64,000 nt of DNA from positions 18,557,382 to 18,621,381 of the forward strand of contig JAJEKV010000001.1 in NCBI GenBank assembly GCA_021234155.1. The letters are read 5' to 3'. The stretch's first letter is position 1. Every line of letters begins with the position of its first letter. A program made the translations under genes and the position numbers. Positions 1-11,515 of the stretch are shown here, piece by piece. The notes below the pieces were generated by a model. That model made no database searches and was not told the DNA's origin. It worked only from the letters and a program-made list of their open reading frames with translations. Source of the stretch: Isoetes taiwanensis. Taxonomy: Eukaryota > Streptophyta > Lycopodiopsida > Isoetales > Isoetaceae.

Positions 1-839
1 AGAGACACAATAAATTCACTTATATCGGGTGCCAAGAGACGTTTGAGGTTAAGAGAGAACAAGTTTCCGAGGAATTATGAAGAAGATGACCATGTTTCTT
101 TGGTTGCAACGTCTTTAGCATTAGATAAAACAGACCTGTCATTCTTTAACAAACTTTTGTATGCAGGTTACTAGCGTCCTTCTTATTTTTATGATAAAGA
201 GTTTGTGATTGGGGCCGCTGAGGTGAAGGACAGAAAAAATGATAATGTTTCTTATAACACTAAAATATTGAGTCTTGGTGTTAATATAGCTAATGTGTAT
301 TTTCCTTTTGAAAAGGACCACATTTGCGCAGAAAAGAAGATTGAAGGACTCTCTATAGGGGTAAAGATGTTAATCTTTTAGGATATACCAATTTCTAGTT
401 TTGTATGCATGTGCTTGTCTTTTGCTAATAATTTTCATACTTGTCTCTGATATGTAGGATGAGTTGTCATGGCCTGAATGCATGACTCGTTCAACTCTTG
501 ATAAGAGGCTGGCTTTTGTAGAAGACGATGAATCTGATTCTGATGTGGAGAAAGAAAGTGCAAAAGAATCAATGGTATCACGAAACACTAGGAAACGCCA
601 AAGTGATGGAAGTATCAATTCGGAGTGGGCGGCCAAACATGTCCTTACTGAGGTATTTTCATTCCATATGCAATTAAGCTATAATAGAGCTGGATTTGAT
701 CTTTATTTATTGTTGCTGTTGTTTTAGGATCGTGAAAATCAGTTTGTCTCTTTAATGACTGATGGTATTGCAATGGGAGTGGGTAAGATTCATCGTGTGG
801 ATGTAGAGAGCTTTATCCATGGGATCCCAATTGGCGAGG
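1..839 (+). pseudogene. Unknown plant gene, upstream part, split by a LINE
   Basis: Three exons join in phase 0: 1-360 (the window starts inside it), 458-652 and 728 to about 839, with GT-AG introns 361-457 and 653-727. The encoded part is basic at first, then an acidic Ser/Asp/Glu stretch (residues encoded at 510-560) and a basic patch. One in-frame TAG at 172-174 interrupts exon 1. The last exon is cut after GIPIGEE by the LINE tail at 837-866. The reading frame very probably resumes at about 6,823. I do not recognise the family. The architecture (charged linker, then the short domain downstream) resembles plant transposon-associated hypothetical proteins, which is inference. Confidence 0.5.
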
Positions 840-1080
840 AAGGAAGGAAGGAAGGAAGGAAGGAAGTTACTTTTATCGTCCACGGAGACCAATCGGTCTA
901 TGGGACCCAATACAAAAACGCAGCAAGCGGATTACTGCCCGGATTAAAAAACCCCCGCCCCGAAGGGTTTTCGAGGGAAAAACCGTGGCAGCAATCAGCC
1001 TGCTGACAAACTGTGCTAATCATATAAAATGCAGAAACATCCCAATATATACAGTCATGCACCACCCCCGTAGTGCCTAG

Positions 1081-4000
1081 TCAGCGGACAGCCAGGCGGG
1101 GGCAAAGGTGACCTCGCAGGTCCAGTACCTCCTGGATGTATGACCCCAGGGCACGTACTGACGGTGTGTTCATCAGCAAATGCAAGGGCACGTCCAGCCG
1201 TACTAAGGGAGCGTATCTGGCCCGAATCTGACTGAACGCTGGGCAACTCTGGAAAGTGTGAGACTCATCCTCAACGGCACCCGTTTGACAGCACTGACAG
1301 AGCCTGTCCTGGCGGGGCTCCCCAATCCACCTGCCCGTCTCGATGCGAAGATGGTGGGCACCTGTGCGAATGGAGGCAATGAGCCTGCGCTTTTTCAGGG
1401 GCAGCTGGGAACGCAGGTAGAGCTGTGGGCCCCGGGCTAACACGGGGTTGATGTGCTCCTTGTAATGGGCCATTTTGACCTGCTCTAGAGCAATGGGATC
1501 CCAGAGCTTGCCAAGGAAACAAGCATCTAGGTACTCCCAAGAGGCCATCCACGATCGTCACGCGCTTCAAATTGCGCGACGTGCTCTACCGACGTTCCAT
1601 CCGGGCGAACCATCTCTCTTACCCCTCCAACGGGTCCTAAGCGGCTGCGGACTCATGGCCACGGTGTAAGCCGGTCGCGGGGCCGAGCATCACCCATAGT
1701 AACCACTTTCGAGAAAATAGGCGATGTGTCTATCAAGGGCTGCCTGCCGGCGGCAAGAATCGATTTCTGCAGCAGAAACCGATGGGGGACTGAAGGTTTC
1801 ACCCAAGTGCCCGTGCCAAAAATGCCTTACGCACTGCTCCAAGTCATTCCAGGTCGTCAAAGAGGCGGCCAGGGCCCCCAAACCTCGACTCCGTCTGAAG
1901 GGCGAGGCTCGACCCGGCCCGGAACAGATGTGGCCGATGGCCCCAATCATATAGCTCTGCACGGTGATTTGTTGTTACGCATTGCATAAAGCGCTTTCCG
2001 GCCTGCTGTCACCCGCAAAGCGGATAGGCGCCTCAGCCAGGAGGGGAGGGAACTCCACCCCTAGGTACTTGTAGGTGGGCGTGGCGCCTACAGTGCCGCC
2101 CCGATATGTGAGTGCGGGGAGGCATGGGGTGGCGTGAAGAGGATATGAGAACCACCACGGTCTTGGCGGATTGACGCGCATGTCGTAGCGACAAAATGTG
2201 TCTAGGGCATCCGGTGAGGCGCATATCTTCTGGGGGTGTGGGCGGCCAGGCCAACATCGTCGCATAGATGAGCTGGCGGATGACCTGGTGCAAAAGATGT
2301 ATGCCATCCCCCATGCTCCGAAGAAGCCGGGGCTCTAAGCGATCAATGTAGAGGCCAAAAAAGTGTCGGGAGAGGGGGCAACCTGGGACCCCGATACTCT
2401 TGGTAAATGCTTGGCCCGTCGACCGTGCATCCTACCAAAACAACTCTCATACAACTTCAGATATGGCATTCGCACAGGCGGCGGGAGCCCGGTTTGACGC
2501 ATCCTAGCCCACAACTTTCGGGGGGACCGTATCAAAAGCCTTTGCGAAGTCCACAAAGCGACAATACAAGTCCACCCGGTGATTCCATTGTCTTCAATCG
2601 ATTGCCGCGGCGTAAATATATGGTCAATCGTTGAGTGGCGGGGTCGAAAGCCCGCCTGCGGTGAGGGCTCGCACATCCGGCCGCCTCGCCCTACCGGTCA
2701 ATCGCTCTTTTCGAGAATACCCGATAGCGGTTTGGCAAATCTTGAATCGACCATGATCGTCCAGAATTGGTCGGACAGTGTGGGTCGCCCGCTTTGTGAA
2801 TGGGAACAACCCGGCTTGTGGTCCATTGTCGGGGGAAACCCTCCTGCAATGCTCTGTTGAACAGGGTAGTGAGGACCGGCACAAGCGGCTGCCCTGCCCA
2901 CTTGAGTAACTCGGCCTGCATACCATCGAGGTCAGCTGCCTTCCCATTAGCTAGCCGTTGCAGGCCCTCCTCAACATCCTCATCCACGAGAACCAATGGG
3001 GGGCCATCCTGTGGGGGTATGGGCGCACGCAGCGTCCCCTGGCGGGTCATAGAGCTGCTTTGCAGCACCGTTCCTACCGCCGGGTGTGATGTCCCCCAGA
3101 GTTTGGGCTGGCCTTCAAGCACTCTGCGCAAAAGGTTCGAGGATGAGTGTCCAAGCAGTCAACATCTCCCCGATGCTTGGCAAGGTACCGCGCCTTTGTG
3201 TCCTTCGATGGGCGTGATCGCGGTGGTGGCCTCGCAAGCTGGGCACTGGATCCGAGGATGTGACGGATTTGCCGCTATGCTTTTTACGAACCGCATCAAA
3301 CCATCGGTTACGCTGAATGTTGCTGACCCCGAGCGGACGCTGGTCCGCTAAAGCACGTCCGGCCGTGATCCCGTAATAGCGAAGTCACCGGTCCGTCTGC
3401 TGCTCTAGTGTGGAGGTCCGCGGAATTACCGGGAGGGCGTTCATGAGCATCTTACAGTAGTCCTCGGGCCACCGCTCATAATCGAAGTCTCAACCGAGGG
3501 GCGAGGGGCTGGCATAGTGGGGGTTCCCGCGGCTCGCCAAACCAGGTCCAAATAAAGTGGGAGGTGATCCGAGTCGACCTCCTCATCCCGAATCGGTGCC
3601 CTCCACACCGAAACGACCGATGAGATGCATATCTTAGCGCAACTACAAGCACATAGTCCACCACACTAGACCCTCCCCCGATTGTCACATGCGCATGTGC
3701 ACTTGCGAGAATCGGCCCTTTGGAAAGGCCATTGCAAATTATCAAGTCAAAATGCCACATAGCAGGAGCAATCTGCGCCAAAGCGAAAGTGACTGGCGTC
3801 ATCCGACCAGCGGCCAAGGGCTACTTATGCGGAGCGTAGCCGCAGGACATCGTCGGCCGAGGGGTCAAGTCGCATGGGCTGCTCTACTCCGTCCGTGCAT
3901 TGAAATCTCCAAGAAGGACGACCCTACCCAACTGGCGATCTTTTGTATGTCATCATATAGATCGACATACGGGTCCATCCTATCCGCTAAGAGATCGGGG

Positions 4001-4365
4001 TGGCTGCGATAGAAGGTCCGCCTCTGCGGAGGGAAATAACAACAGCGCCGAAAAAGAGGGTTGCCACCGGTATTATGCACACGAACCCGTATACCGGTTG
4101 TGTCCGTCTGCTTTACGGAGGGTAATGGAATGTGCCAAGGTTGTCCGGTAGTAGCAAGCCACTCCACCATGACCCCGCCGGCTCTGCATGTGTATTGAAG
4201 ACCGAGAAATGTTGGTAACCCGCAAGAAATCGTAGCTTCAGGTCCAAAGATGCTCCCATGTCTCCATGAGGAAGATGAGATCCATACCGGCCGCCCTGAA
4301 GTTCGGGACCGTCCCCTTCGCCAAGGGAAGCCTCGGCAGTTCCATGAGACCACCCGGAGACACAA
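1081..4365 (-). pseudogene. LINE ORF2: endonuclease, reverse transcriptase, C-terminal zinc region
   Basis: The endonuclease starts near 4,365 with LRVVSWNCRG, the N-terminal signature of APE-like LINE nucleases, and includes RVVLLGDFNAR near 3,900. The reverse transcriptase covers about 3,130-2,030, with GKAADLDGMQAELLKWAG, QAGFRPRHST-type and LYESCFG-type blocks. The catalytic YADD lies at about 2,251-2,272, but one base is missing, so the frame reads YATM. The C-terminal domain (1,548-1,081) is the longest intact piece and has the RLCQCCxxG...EDExHTFxxCPxF pattern of LINE ORF2 tails. The ORF is broken by several frameshifts. Some of these match a systematic CTG to CG error rather than true decay. 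Confidence 0.8.
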
Positions 4366-4499
4366 TTCCTATTTGTCCCAGGGATGGTATCGCGCACCGA
4401 AGTCAGCGGGAGGACGGAAGCAGAGGTCGAAAGTGAGAAGTAGATGGAGCGGAGGCAAAGATGTGGTCGAGAGGGTGTGGGCCGCGAGGGAGCAGGAGT

Positions 4500-5990
4500 A
4501 GGAGCGGGGAGAAGGGGGGGGCCGTGGTAGTAGAAGCAGAAGGTGGCCGCGTGCATTTGTGTGGTTGGGGCTGCAGGGTCTGCAGCGATAGCAGTTTGTC
4601 GGAAAATGTGCATCCCGCCGAACCAATCCTCGCGGCACCCCCCTCGCTGGCGAACGCCTCGACCGACCGACAAGCTCCGCCTGCGTGCCTCCCCGCTGCA
4701 CGGGTGTGAGGTCCCGGTCCACATACAGGATGTCCCCTTCAACATCCGCCCCGGGCGCAATATGGCATCACGCACTGTGCATCCGCGAAACCGTGAATAT
4801 GACAATGCGGGTCGCCTCGGTGGCCCGAGCCCCATGCCGCCGCTCGAGAAATGTGAATCGGCCGGGAATGTCATCCGATCGAGAATGTGTGTTGGATGTT
4901 GTGGGCGGAGACTCTCCCCTCGGGCCGCTCCTCGCATACCTCGAACTACCGTGATTGTGGCCTCTCGCTGCGCTCCACGGAGTTCCCCGGCTGCTTGGGT
5001 CCAAGGTGGGCGAAGGCGGTCCCCGTGGCCGGGGTGGTGGTGGTGGCTGGGATGGCGTGGAGGACTGGAGTGTGGCTGGGGGCAGTGGTCGCGGGACGGC
5101 TGTGGGCGTGGAGGCCGTGGCGGGATAGCCGGTCTCGAGCCGTTCGCCCCCGCGTGAAGTCGGGAGCACAGCTCTTGCGAGAGAGCGGCCGCCGCTTGGC
5201 CATCTCCCATCACGCAGACCGGGCTGCGGTGACTATGAACCCTGTAGGGGAGACCCTGGCTCTATGCGTGGATGGTTGCCCGCGACCCACGGAGCTCCGT
5301 GCCACGGTAGCGAGCGTGCTTTCGAGCCCCCAAAGACACTTCGAGGGCGGGCTTCTTTGTTCCGATCTTACTCAAGATTTTGAAGTGCGTAATGCACCGC
5401 AAAGCGACTGCGGCTCCCCGTGCCATGGTGGTGGCTGCCTCTACCCGGGTGAAGCGAGACGGCGTGACCATCGCGTCTCCTGCATTGCGGCGCTCCCTCT
5501 CCCCGTGTCATGGTGTCGAGTGATGAACACAGAGTCAGGCGGGCCGCATGTCGGCAACCTCCTCGCCGGCCTGCTTTGCGCTTCGGAGTGTGCAAGGCCA
5601 AGGCCATCTTCCACATGCGGCGTGTCGCGGGTCTCCAAGCTGCGGATACGGTTCTTCGACCCGATTTGCCTTTTGAGCACATGGGATGCCGAGGACTCCA
5701 TCTCCACTGCCATGCCAGCCAGGCGGGCACTGTTAGCCTCAATACGAGCACTGTTAGCCTCCATTCCCGCTTTGACGTGGCTCCAATTCTCTGCCGAGGC
5801 AGGAGTTCCTATGTGGTCTGAGCAATTAATCCCTTTGGGCGGGCTGGCCTGTTGAGGGGGCCTTAGCCTTAGCCCGAGCCTCCTTCTTCATGGAGGATGA
5901 CTCTCCCCTGTCCATGATGGCTGATCGGGACCGTTTGTGCGGCGGGCCCTCGCCTTGGGTTTCCCAGGCCGGCCCATCTTCTGTGGCCAT
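4500..5990 (-). pseudogene. LINE ORF1-like protein with coiled coil
   Basis: A minus-strand reading starts at an ATG at 5,990-5,988 (MATEDGPAWETQ). It runs through a Lys/Arg-rich stretch and a heptad-like segment around 5,764-5,640 (MEANSARIEANSARLAG), followed by a low-complexity Pro/Arg/Gly-rich region down to about 4,500. Position immediately upstream of the endonuclease, a coiled coil and high charge are what is expected of a LINE ORF1 RNA-binding protein. No zinc knuckle is certain. Frames change at least four times, so no single ORF spans it. The call depends mainly on context. Confidence 0.5.
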
Positions 5991-6303
5991 GACTCCCAAA
6001 GTTTGAGGGATCTCTGGCTGCGGAAAGGGTGCCTAGAATTGAATTTGGGGGCTCAAGAAGCAGGCGCAGAGCACCTTTTGGGCTAGTCAACGGAAACCCT
6101 TTCGAATACTTACTAAAACATACGCCAATCCCTATATTGGTGTCAGACTTTCATCAACAACACCATCAGGAACTAGGGTATGAATTAGTAAAACATTCTC
6201 GTAACCTTCAATAAGAGTACAACACACACCTTTCAACACCAGCGTGGCCAAGGCCAACAACGGCATCGGCGAGGGCTATACTTCTCAAAGAAGGAAGAAG
6301 AAG

Positions 6304-6823
6304 GGCTGCCACAAAAACCCTAGCACACAGCCGGAAAACAGCAGATTTGAGCACTGAAACAAAGACAAGCATGCAGGTACCATACACCGTTGGAAAGCCC
6401 TCTGAACCAGCTTTCCAACAAGCCCAAGCACATGAAAATCGACACCGGATGTGAGAGATACAAATCCGTCAAAGTGTCTATGGGCTGCCACGAAACCCTA
6501 GCACACAGCCCGGAAAACAGCAGATTTGAGCACTGAAACAAAGACAAGCATGCAAGTACCATACACCGTTGGAAAGGTCTCTGAACCAGCTTTCCAACAA
6601 GCCCAAGCACATAAAAATCTGACACCGGATGTGAGAGATCTGGTCCAGTCAAAGTGTCTATGGGCTGCCACAGAAACCCTAGCACACAGCCCGGAAAACA
6701 GCAGATTTGAGCACTGAAACAAAGACAAGCATGCAAATACCATACACCGTTGTAAAGCTCTCTGAACCAGCTTTCCAACAAGCCCAAGCACATGAAAATC
6801 TGACACCGGATGTGAGAGATATG
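6304..6823. repeat. Tandem repeat, about 180-bp unit, about 3 copies
   Basis: The phrase AAAGACAAGCATGCA recurs at 6,361, 6,540 and 6,721, giving units of 179 and 181 bp with only a few differences between them. The array is partial at both ends. The minus strand stays open across it, which explains long spurious ORFs. The unit is near nucleosomal length, as in many plant satellites, but three copies inside a broken gene do not make it centromeric. Confidence 0.85.
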
Positions 6824-7392
6824 TGTCTTTAAATGTGTATGTTGTTGATGAGGGTTGTGATGAAGTGGCGTTACCATACCCGCCCACGGATGAAGTTATA
6901 ACATTTGGCGACTTGGGGAAAGACATGAAGGCATGGTATATACGATGGCCAATTGATTGCCTCTCCCCTCTTGCAGAATCAAAGGCCTTGAAGATCATTC
7001 ATGACTAGTATGCAGGTAACATTGAATTGTCTACTGCTTATGTAATTTGCTAAATGCTATACTAATTCTCCATTGTGCAGGTTATTAATGGCCAAGTGTT
7101 AAAGGATTTTGCCACACTAGAGCGTGCGGTGCATAAAACTGTTTGTTTGGTTGCTTTGAGAAAAGACAAAGTGGATGATGTCACGCCATTTGAGATTCTG
7201 AATTTCTGCAGCAAATGTGAACCTGAAAACAACAATGCTTTTTTTTCTCTCGCCAAGTCTAAAATTAAAGGGCCAGAGCTGTATAAACAGTTTGCTATTG
7301 CGTGCATTAAAACAAAAGTGGTGGAGGTTACTAAGGAAGGATGGAAGACACGCACTTTCGATCGAACGACGCTGAAACTCTTTTGTAGTTAG
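6823..7392 (+). pseudogene. Unknown plant gene, downstream part (last two exons)
   Basis: Exon 6,823-7,015 encodes VYVVDEGCDEVALPYPP and ends in AWYIRWPIDCLSPLAESK. An in-frame TAG lies at 7,006-7,008, next to the donor at 7,016. The last exon, 7,081-7,392, encodes about 103 residues ending KLFCS and a stop. It follows a good acceptor (TTGTGCAG). The pattern of a short domain with LPYP...D..TFGDL...W..WP is like the small domain found in plant transposon-encoded proteins that also carry Ulp1 proteases. I could not confirm that. This is most likely the 3' part of the gene begun at 1-839, separated from it by the LINE and the tandem repeat. Confidence 0.45.
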
Positions 7393-7460
7393 GATTATTT
7401 CATGTAACTTTAGAGGAAAACTTTGAAAGATGCTTGTAGTCATTTTGGTGTTGATTAAAG

Positions 7461-7780
7461 GGTGAAAGCATGCTAGGGTGTACCATCTAAAGTTCTTTTT
7501 AGGGAGTGCAAAACTACCCAGAAAAGTATCCAGCACTGGGTATTGGGAACTTGCATAAATGTCTCAATAAACAATAAGTTTGAGAGCTGATTCATTCATT
7601 TTAATCTCTAATAGTATTGTGATCCTCTAATACTATAGATTAACATGTTATTGACCTTCAATTCAAAATTTTTGAATTGATTTTAATGGAAAGAAAAAAC
7701 AGAAAGTACCAGTTTTAAAAGTACCCAGTGTAGGTACTTTTGAGGGTTCCAAAAGTGGTACACCGTAGCATGCTTTCGCC
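7461..7780. mobile_element. MITE, 320 bp, related to the large transposon at 20-40 kb
   Basis: The ends are inverted repeats: left GGTGAAAGCATGCTAGGGTG (7,461-7,480), right complement GGCGAAAGCATGCTACGGTG (7,761-7,780), 18 of 20 identical. The left end matches the terminal repeat of the 19.9-kb element (GGTAAAAGCACGTTAGGGTG) at 17 of 20 positions. Flanks TTAAAG (7,455-7,460) and CTAAAG (7,781-7,786) suggest a 5-6 bp target duplication, the same size as for the large element. There is no coding capacity. Confidence 0.75.
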
Positions 7781-7786
7781 CTAAAG

Positions 7787-8046
7787 ACAAAATTGTGCTA
7801 CAGAGGGCACTCGGTATTATGATATTTTCTGATTATGTCACTTTTAATAAAGATGTCATTATGTGTCTTACTTTGTATCTTGTCTCCACTGTTTTATGCA
7901 TCTGGAGTTTTTGAATCCAAGGCAGATCCAGCGATGGAAGTGATGAGGATGGCGAGTTCCTGCAGTTTGTTAATTTCGATGCTATTGATGCCTGCACCTT
8001 AGATTGCTATTTTGAAAATGAGTTTATATGAAATCTTTCATTTCAG
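7787..8046. other. No gene recognised
   Basis: AT-rich sequence between the MITE and the next exon-like stretch. It contains short open pieces but no supported coding region. The T-rich end (TTTCATTTCAG) is a good splice acceptor for the exon at 8,047. Confidence 0.5.
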
Positions 8047-10017
8047 GTTGCAAACATTTTACTCACTCATTCTGGCAGAGCTGGAGGAGTTGCAGCTGCA
8101 GTAGCAAGCTTAGCGCGTGCAGCAGCACGATCGTGGCTGGGTCCCCTCCTTGATACAACCTGTGAGAGAACTGGAAAAAAGTGAGAATTCATCTATAGCT
8201 TATTCTGTTGAGAGCAAGTTTAGGATGTATGGAGAACCAAAGCACATTCCTGACCTGGACGCAGGAAGATTATGATCATGGGGATATAAGCCACCTGGTG
8301 AGAATGCTTCAGTCTAGCTCTGTGTCTTTACAGAAAGAAGGTGCTGGGAAATTGAGGTTGCTTGCCAGGAAAAATTCAATGGAAAGAGCTGCAATTGCCG
8401 AGGCAGGAGCAATTGAGCATCTGGTCAATTTGCTCACATCTGAAGATCTTGGTGTTAAAGAAGTTTCTGTCACTGCTCTGCTAAACCTGTCCCTTAACGA
8501 AGACAACAAAGACAGAATTGGTCAATCGGGCGCAATAAGCTTCTTCGTGGACATCCTTAGCAGTGGCACTTCAGAAGCAAAGCAAAATGCAGCTGCAACA
8601 CTATTTAGCCTGTCATCTAAGTCCGAATATAAAGAAATTATTGGCTCTTCAGGTGCAATACCACCTTTAGTTGATTTGCTAAGAAGTGGAACTCCCAGGG
8701 GAAAGAAAGATGCGCTGGTGCAGTGAAGCCACTTATTTGTATTGCTCAGGAACCAAGGATGGGAATAGTAGACCAAGCAGTTTCTCTTCACGCTAGTCTG
8801 TCAGTCACAACTGAAGGCAAGTCAGCCATTGGAGAAGAGGGTGGAATTCCTGCCTTAATTGAAGTGGTTGAAGCAGGCTCTCAAATAGGAAAAGAAAATG
8901 CAACGGCTGCTTTATTGAAAGTATGTTCTTGTGATAAATACCGGCATATGCTTCTTAAGGATGGGGCTACTCCTGTGTTGTGTCTGCTGTCAAAAACAGG
9001 AACTGGTCGTGCCAAAGAAAAGGTAAGGTTTTCTGGAACTTGATCTTGCTGTATTTGTTTTAGATTACTTTATATAGCATGGTGTGAAATCACTGAATAA
9101 TGCATTATTTTTGTTATATATTTTTGTATCCAATAAAAAAAAGACAGAGAGAAATTATTATAAAACCATTTTCCTTTCAAATATTATACATGCTGTGATC
9201 TATTTGTGAATCCTGATTCAATTGCCCTCCTTGATTTGGTTATAATCAATGATTTTATCAATGTTCTGTCAGGCTGTTGCACTTCTACAGCTTATCAGAG
9301 GAGGACAAGGGAACACTGGCCACACTAACTGACACGGCACTGGGGAATAATTTTGGCAACATGCAGTTGTCTTTTCTCATGATATCGTGACAATGGTATG
9401 TCCTGATATTATATCTTGATGTTTGAGCATTCATGGCGTTATTCTTAATGGGCCTCTGCTCTTAGAAACAATGGCTAACTTATTATTTGATGGATCAATG
9501 TGTGAAATCCCTGATAGGGCTTTATAGTGCTCTTGACAGTGCTTCCTTGTGCTATGCCTTCTTCTATTAAGGGTGCTGGTAGAGTGTTTAAAACTCCCAA
9601 TCCACAGACAGTTACAGGTTTCTACCCCTTCACAAGTTATAAAAAAGTTATGTCTGTTGGTAGCTGAATACAGTCAAATCTCTTTGTTAAGTTATTGGAA
9701 ATCTTTATATCCCAAGCTCTCTGTCTGGAAAATATTCTCAAAATAAAATAAAGATTGCTTAACAGTCACAAGCATTTTTGAAAACCCAATTAGGAGATGT
9801 TTAATTCCTGATTATGGTTGAACATTGTTCCCATTGGGTTGCTGATCAGGTCTTGAATCTACTGTCTAAGGTACAGATTAGATTGTACTGACAATGATAA
9901 TGCGGAGAAAATTCACCTAGCTACGAAAAACTGAAGATATACAACGCCTTACGCATGTGCTTCACAATTTATTTGACTTGGCAGTCCAAAGGATTCGCCT
10001 TCAAACAGCTTCTGATG
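8047..10017 (+). pseudogene. Possible dynamin-like (ARC5-type) exons, 8,047-8,184 and 9,930-10,017
   Basis: After the acceptor at 8,046 an exon-like stretch encodes VANILLTHSGRAGG, then an Ala/Arg-rich helix and SWLGPLLDTTCER. A second stretch, 9,930-10,017, encodes TEDIQRLTHVLHNLFDLAVQ and ends at a donor GTAATG. Placed together the two read like one continuous helical region (CER joined to RLTHVL..LFDLA) and remind me of plant ARC5/DRP5-type dynamin relatives. That is recollection, not a search. No GTPase motifs are in the window, and the stretch between is occupied by an ARM-repeat fragment. The assignment is weak. Confidence 0.3.
8227..9332 (+). pseudogene. ARM-repeat part of a plant U-box (PUB) family protein
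   Basis: The stretch from 8,227 encodes several armadillo repeats (AEAGAIEHLVNLL, VTALLNLSLNEDNK, SGAIPPLVDLLRSGT), the standard C-terminal substrate-binding domain of plant PUB E3 ligases. At about 8,717 the frame breaks exactly where the conserved block after RGKKDA (normally the next ..LFNL.. helix) should follow, so one helix is deleted. The second frame (to 9,022) carries two more repeats (EEGGIPALIEVVEAGS). It ends at a donor at 9,023, and exon 9,273-9,332 encodes AVALLQLIRGGQGN and a stop. No U-box domain is present upstream. It is a truncated, frameshifted remnant. The ARM family call is secure. Confidence 0.8.
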
Positions 10018-10269
10018 GTAATGTCTACCTTTTCTGTCAATTAAGTTGTAATGCATCTATGCATTTTTGCTTGTTTCTGCACTCTTTGTCCATAATTATA
10101 GGCAGTGTTGATGTCATTTATTCCTAGCAAATGGAAGGAATGACATTGTTGTTGACAGTTTGTATTAAGTGGAGAAAGTAAACATCTAGTGTAGATTAAT
10201 GTTCTCTGATTGTACAATTTGTGTTAGCCAATTTGAATGTCTTCATAATCTCCAATCTTTTCATCAACA

Positions 10270-10432
10270 GATTCATTGGGCAAAGGAATATCAGGAATAT
10301 TTAGTTATGTTGCATTCCATGCTGCTCTCAGACAGACCAGTTTATTTAAGATTTGACAAAGGAGAGCAAGGAGCTCTTGCAGCATCATCTGACAGCAGCA
10401 ACAAGTCATTATTCTCAACTATGGAGCTATGA
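10270..10432 (+). CDS. Candidate terminal exon of an unknown gene
   Basis: A pyrimidine-rich acceptor ending at 10,269 precedes 54 codons (IHWAKEYQEYLVMLHSMLLS ... SLFSTMEL) and a stop at 10,430-10,432. An AATAAA-type signal lies at about 10,510. It may be the 3' end of the gene whose exons lie at 8,047 and 9,930. The product is not recognised. Confidence 0.3.
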
Positions 10433-10649
10433 AGACGAAAGCTCTTGACTAGATCCAGTTTAAATGTTACATAATTAAGTTGAGTTACATTATATCAGAC
10501 TATGTTTTTAAATAAAAAGCATCCAGTTTGAGCATTGTGCTTTAGACCTTGTGTTCCAAATGTTTTGTCTCTCTCGTAATTAAGAACAATGTCAAAGTAA
10601 GATTGTCTTATATAATAGTGAAACTTTCCGATCAATAATCATTAGATAC
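10433..10649. other. AT-rich DNA, no gene recognised
   Basis: Short AT-rich interval after the candidate terminal exon. It holds a possible poly(A) signal near 10,510 and nothing else I can support. Confidence 0.5.
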
Positions 10650-11515
10650 AACCTCATATTTTTTAATCAAACAATGTTTCAAAGCATTTAAGTTTATTGT
10701 GCTAATATATTAAGGTTAAATACCATGCTGCAATATCATATAAATAAATTTCACACAAGCCCTATTAGATACCATACAGTAGAAACTAGGTATAAATATA
10801 TCGCTTCAAAATTGTATCGATCAACTATTTGAGATCATAGAAAAAAAATCATACCAACAAAGTTAAACCATGCCAATTTGCCACGTTATATGTTGACCAT
10901 TAAATGCTACAAAATATACGAATAATTTACCAAGTCAATTTACTAGAGAGGATAGATGCTATAAAAAACCATTCGATTAAACTTTATATACTAAGTATTA
11001 GTTCATATCATGCATTTTAAATTGCTGAGAAAACTAACTGAAATGATTACGTTTCAGTACCATGGAAGAAAATAGGGTAAAAAAACTCATATTAGTATAT
11101 TTAAATCAAGTACATTTATCACATTGTGTATTGGTGATTAATCACTGTAAAACATCATGATAAGTAACCAATGTAAAGCATCATGATAATTATGCACTTA
11201 AAATTACCGTGTCAATATACTAAAGAAGATAGATGTGATCAAATACCAGTCTACCAAACTTGACATACTAAACGATAGTATGTATCATATAATTTAAGTT
11301 GTTATAAAGACCAATTAACATTGCCATGTTTCAATACCATGTCACAAAACAATGTTGGATTATCACCTTAGAAAAATATATTGATGAACCATATTGGATA
11401 ACTAGACATGGTTTGTAAACTTTTGAACCCACTAACATGTACTGATTTATGGATTTGGTTTTCACCAATAAACCATTAAAAAAAATCATATTGGTTCAAT
11501 TTTGGGGGCCTTGTG
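10650..11515 (+). repeat. Dispersed AT-rich repeat, copy 1
   Basis: This stretch is similar in order and wording to 47,100-47,745. Shared landmarks include TAACTAGACATG followed by TTTGTAAACTTTT, and the exit sequence TTCAATTTTGGGGGCCTTGTG. There is no coding capacity and no recognised terminal structure, so the element class is unknown. Confidence 0.65.

Larger units (their letters stand above)
837..6060 (-). mobile_element. Non-LTR retrotransposon (LINE), minus strand
   Basis: A GC-rich block, clearly different in base composition from the AT-rich gene around it. On the minus strand it reads, in order, a coiled-coil ORF1, an APE-type endonuclease, reverse transcriptase and a C-terminal Cys/His region. 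The element's 3' end, at the low-coordinate side, is a (TTCC)n microsatellite tail (837-866), as in several LINE clades, rather than poly(A). The 5' limit near 6,060 is estimated from where coding and GC content stop. No clear target-site duplication was found. Frames are broken many times. Confidence 0.8.

Noticed and set aside
4113-5213. Long minus-strand ORF of 366 codons as a separate gene
   Set aside because: It runs across the ORF1/endonuclease border of the LINE in one frame while the conserved motifs change frame; composition is Pro/Arg-rich from high GC.
6304-6823. CRISPR-like array
   Set aside because: Whole 180-bp units are repeated with no unique spacers, and the DNA is plant nuclear.
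6320-6998. Long minus-strand ORFs over the 180-bp repeats
   Set aside because: They persist only because the repeat unit is open on that strand; the protein is a repeated low-complexity translation with no domain.
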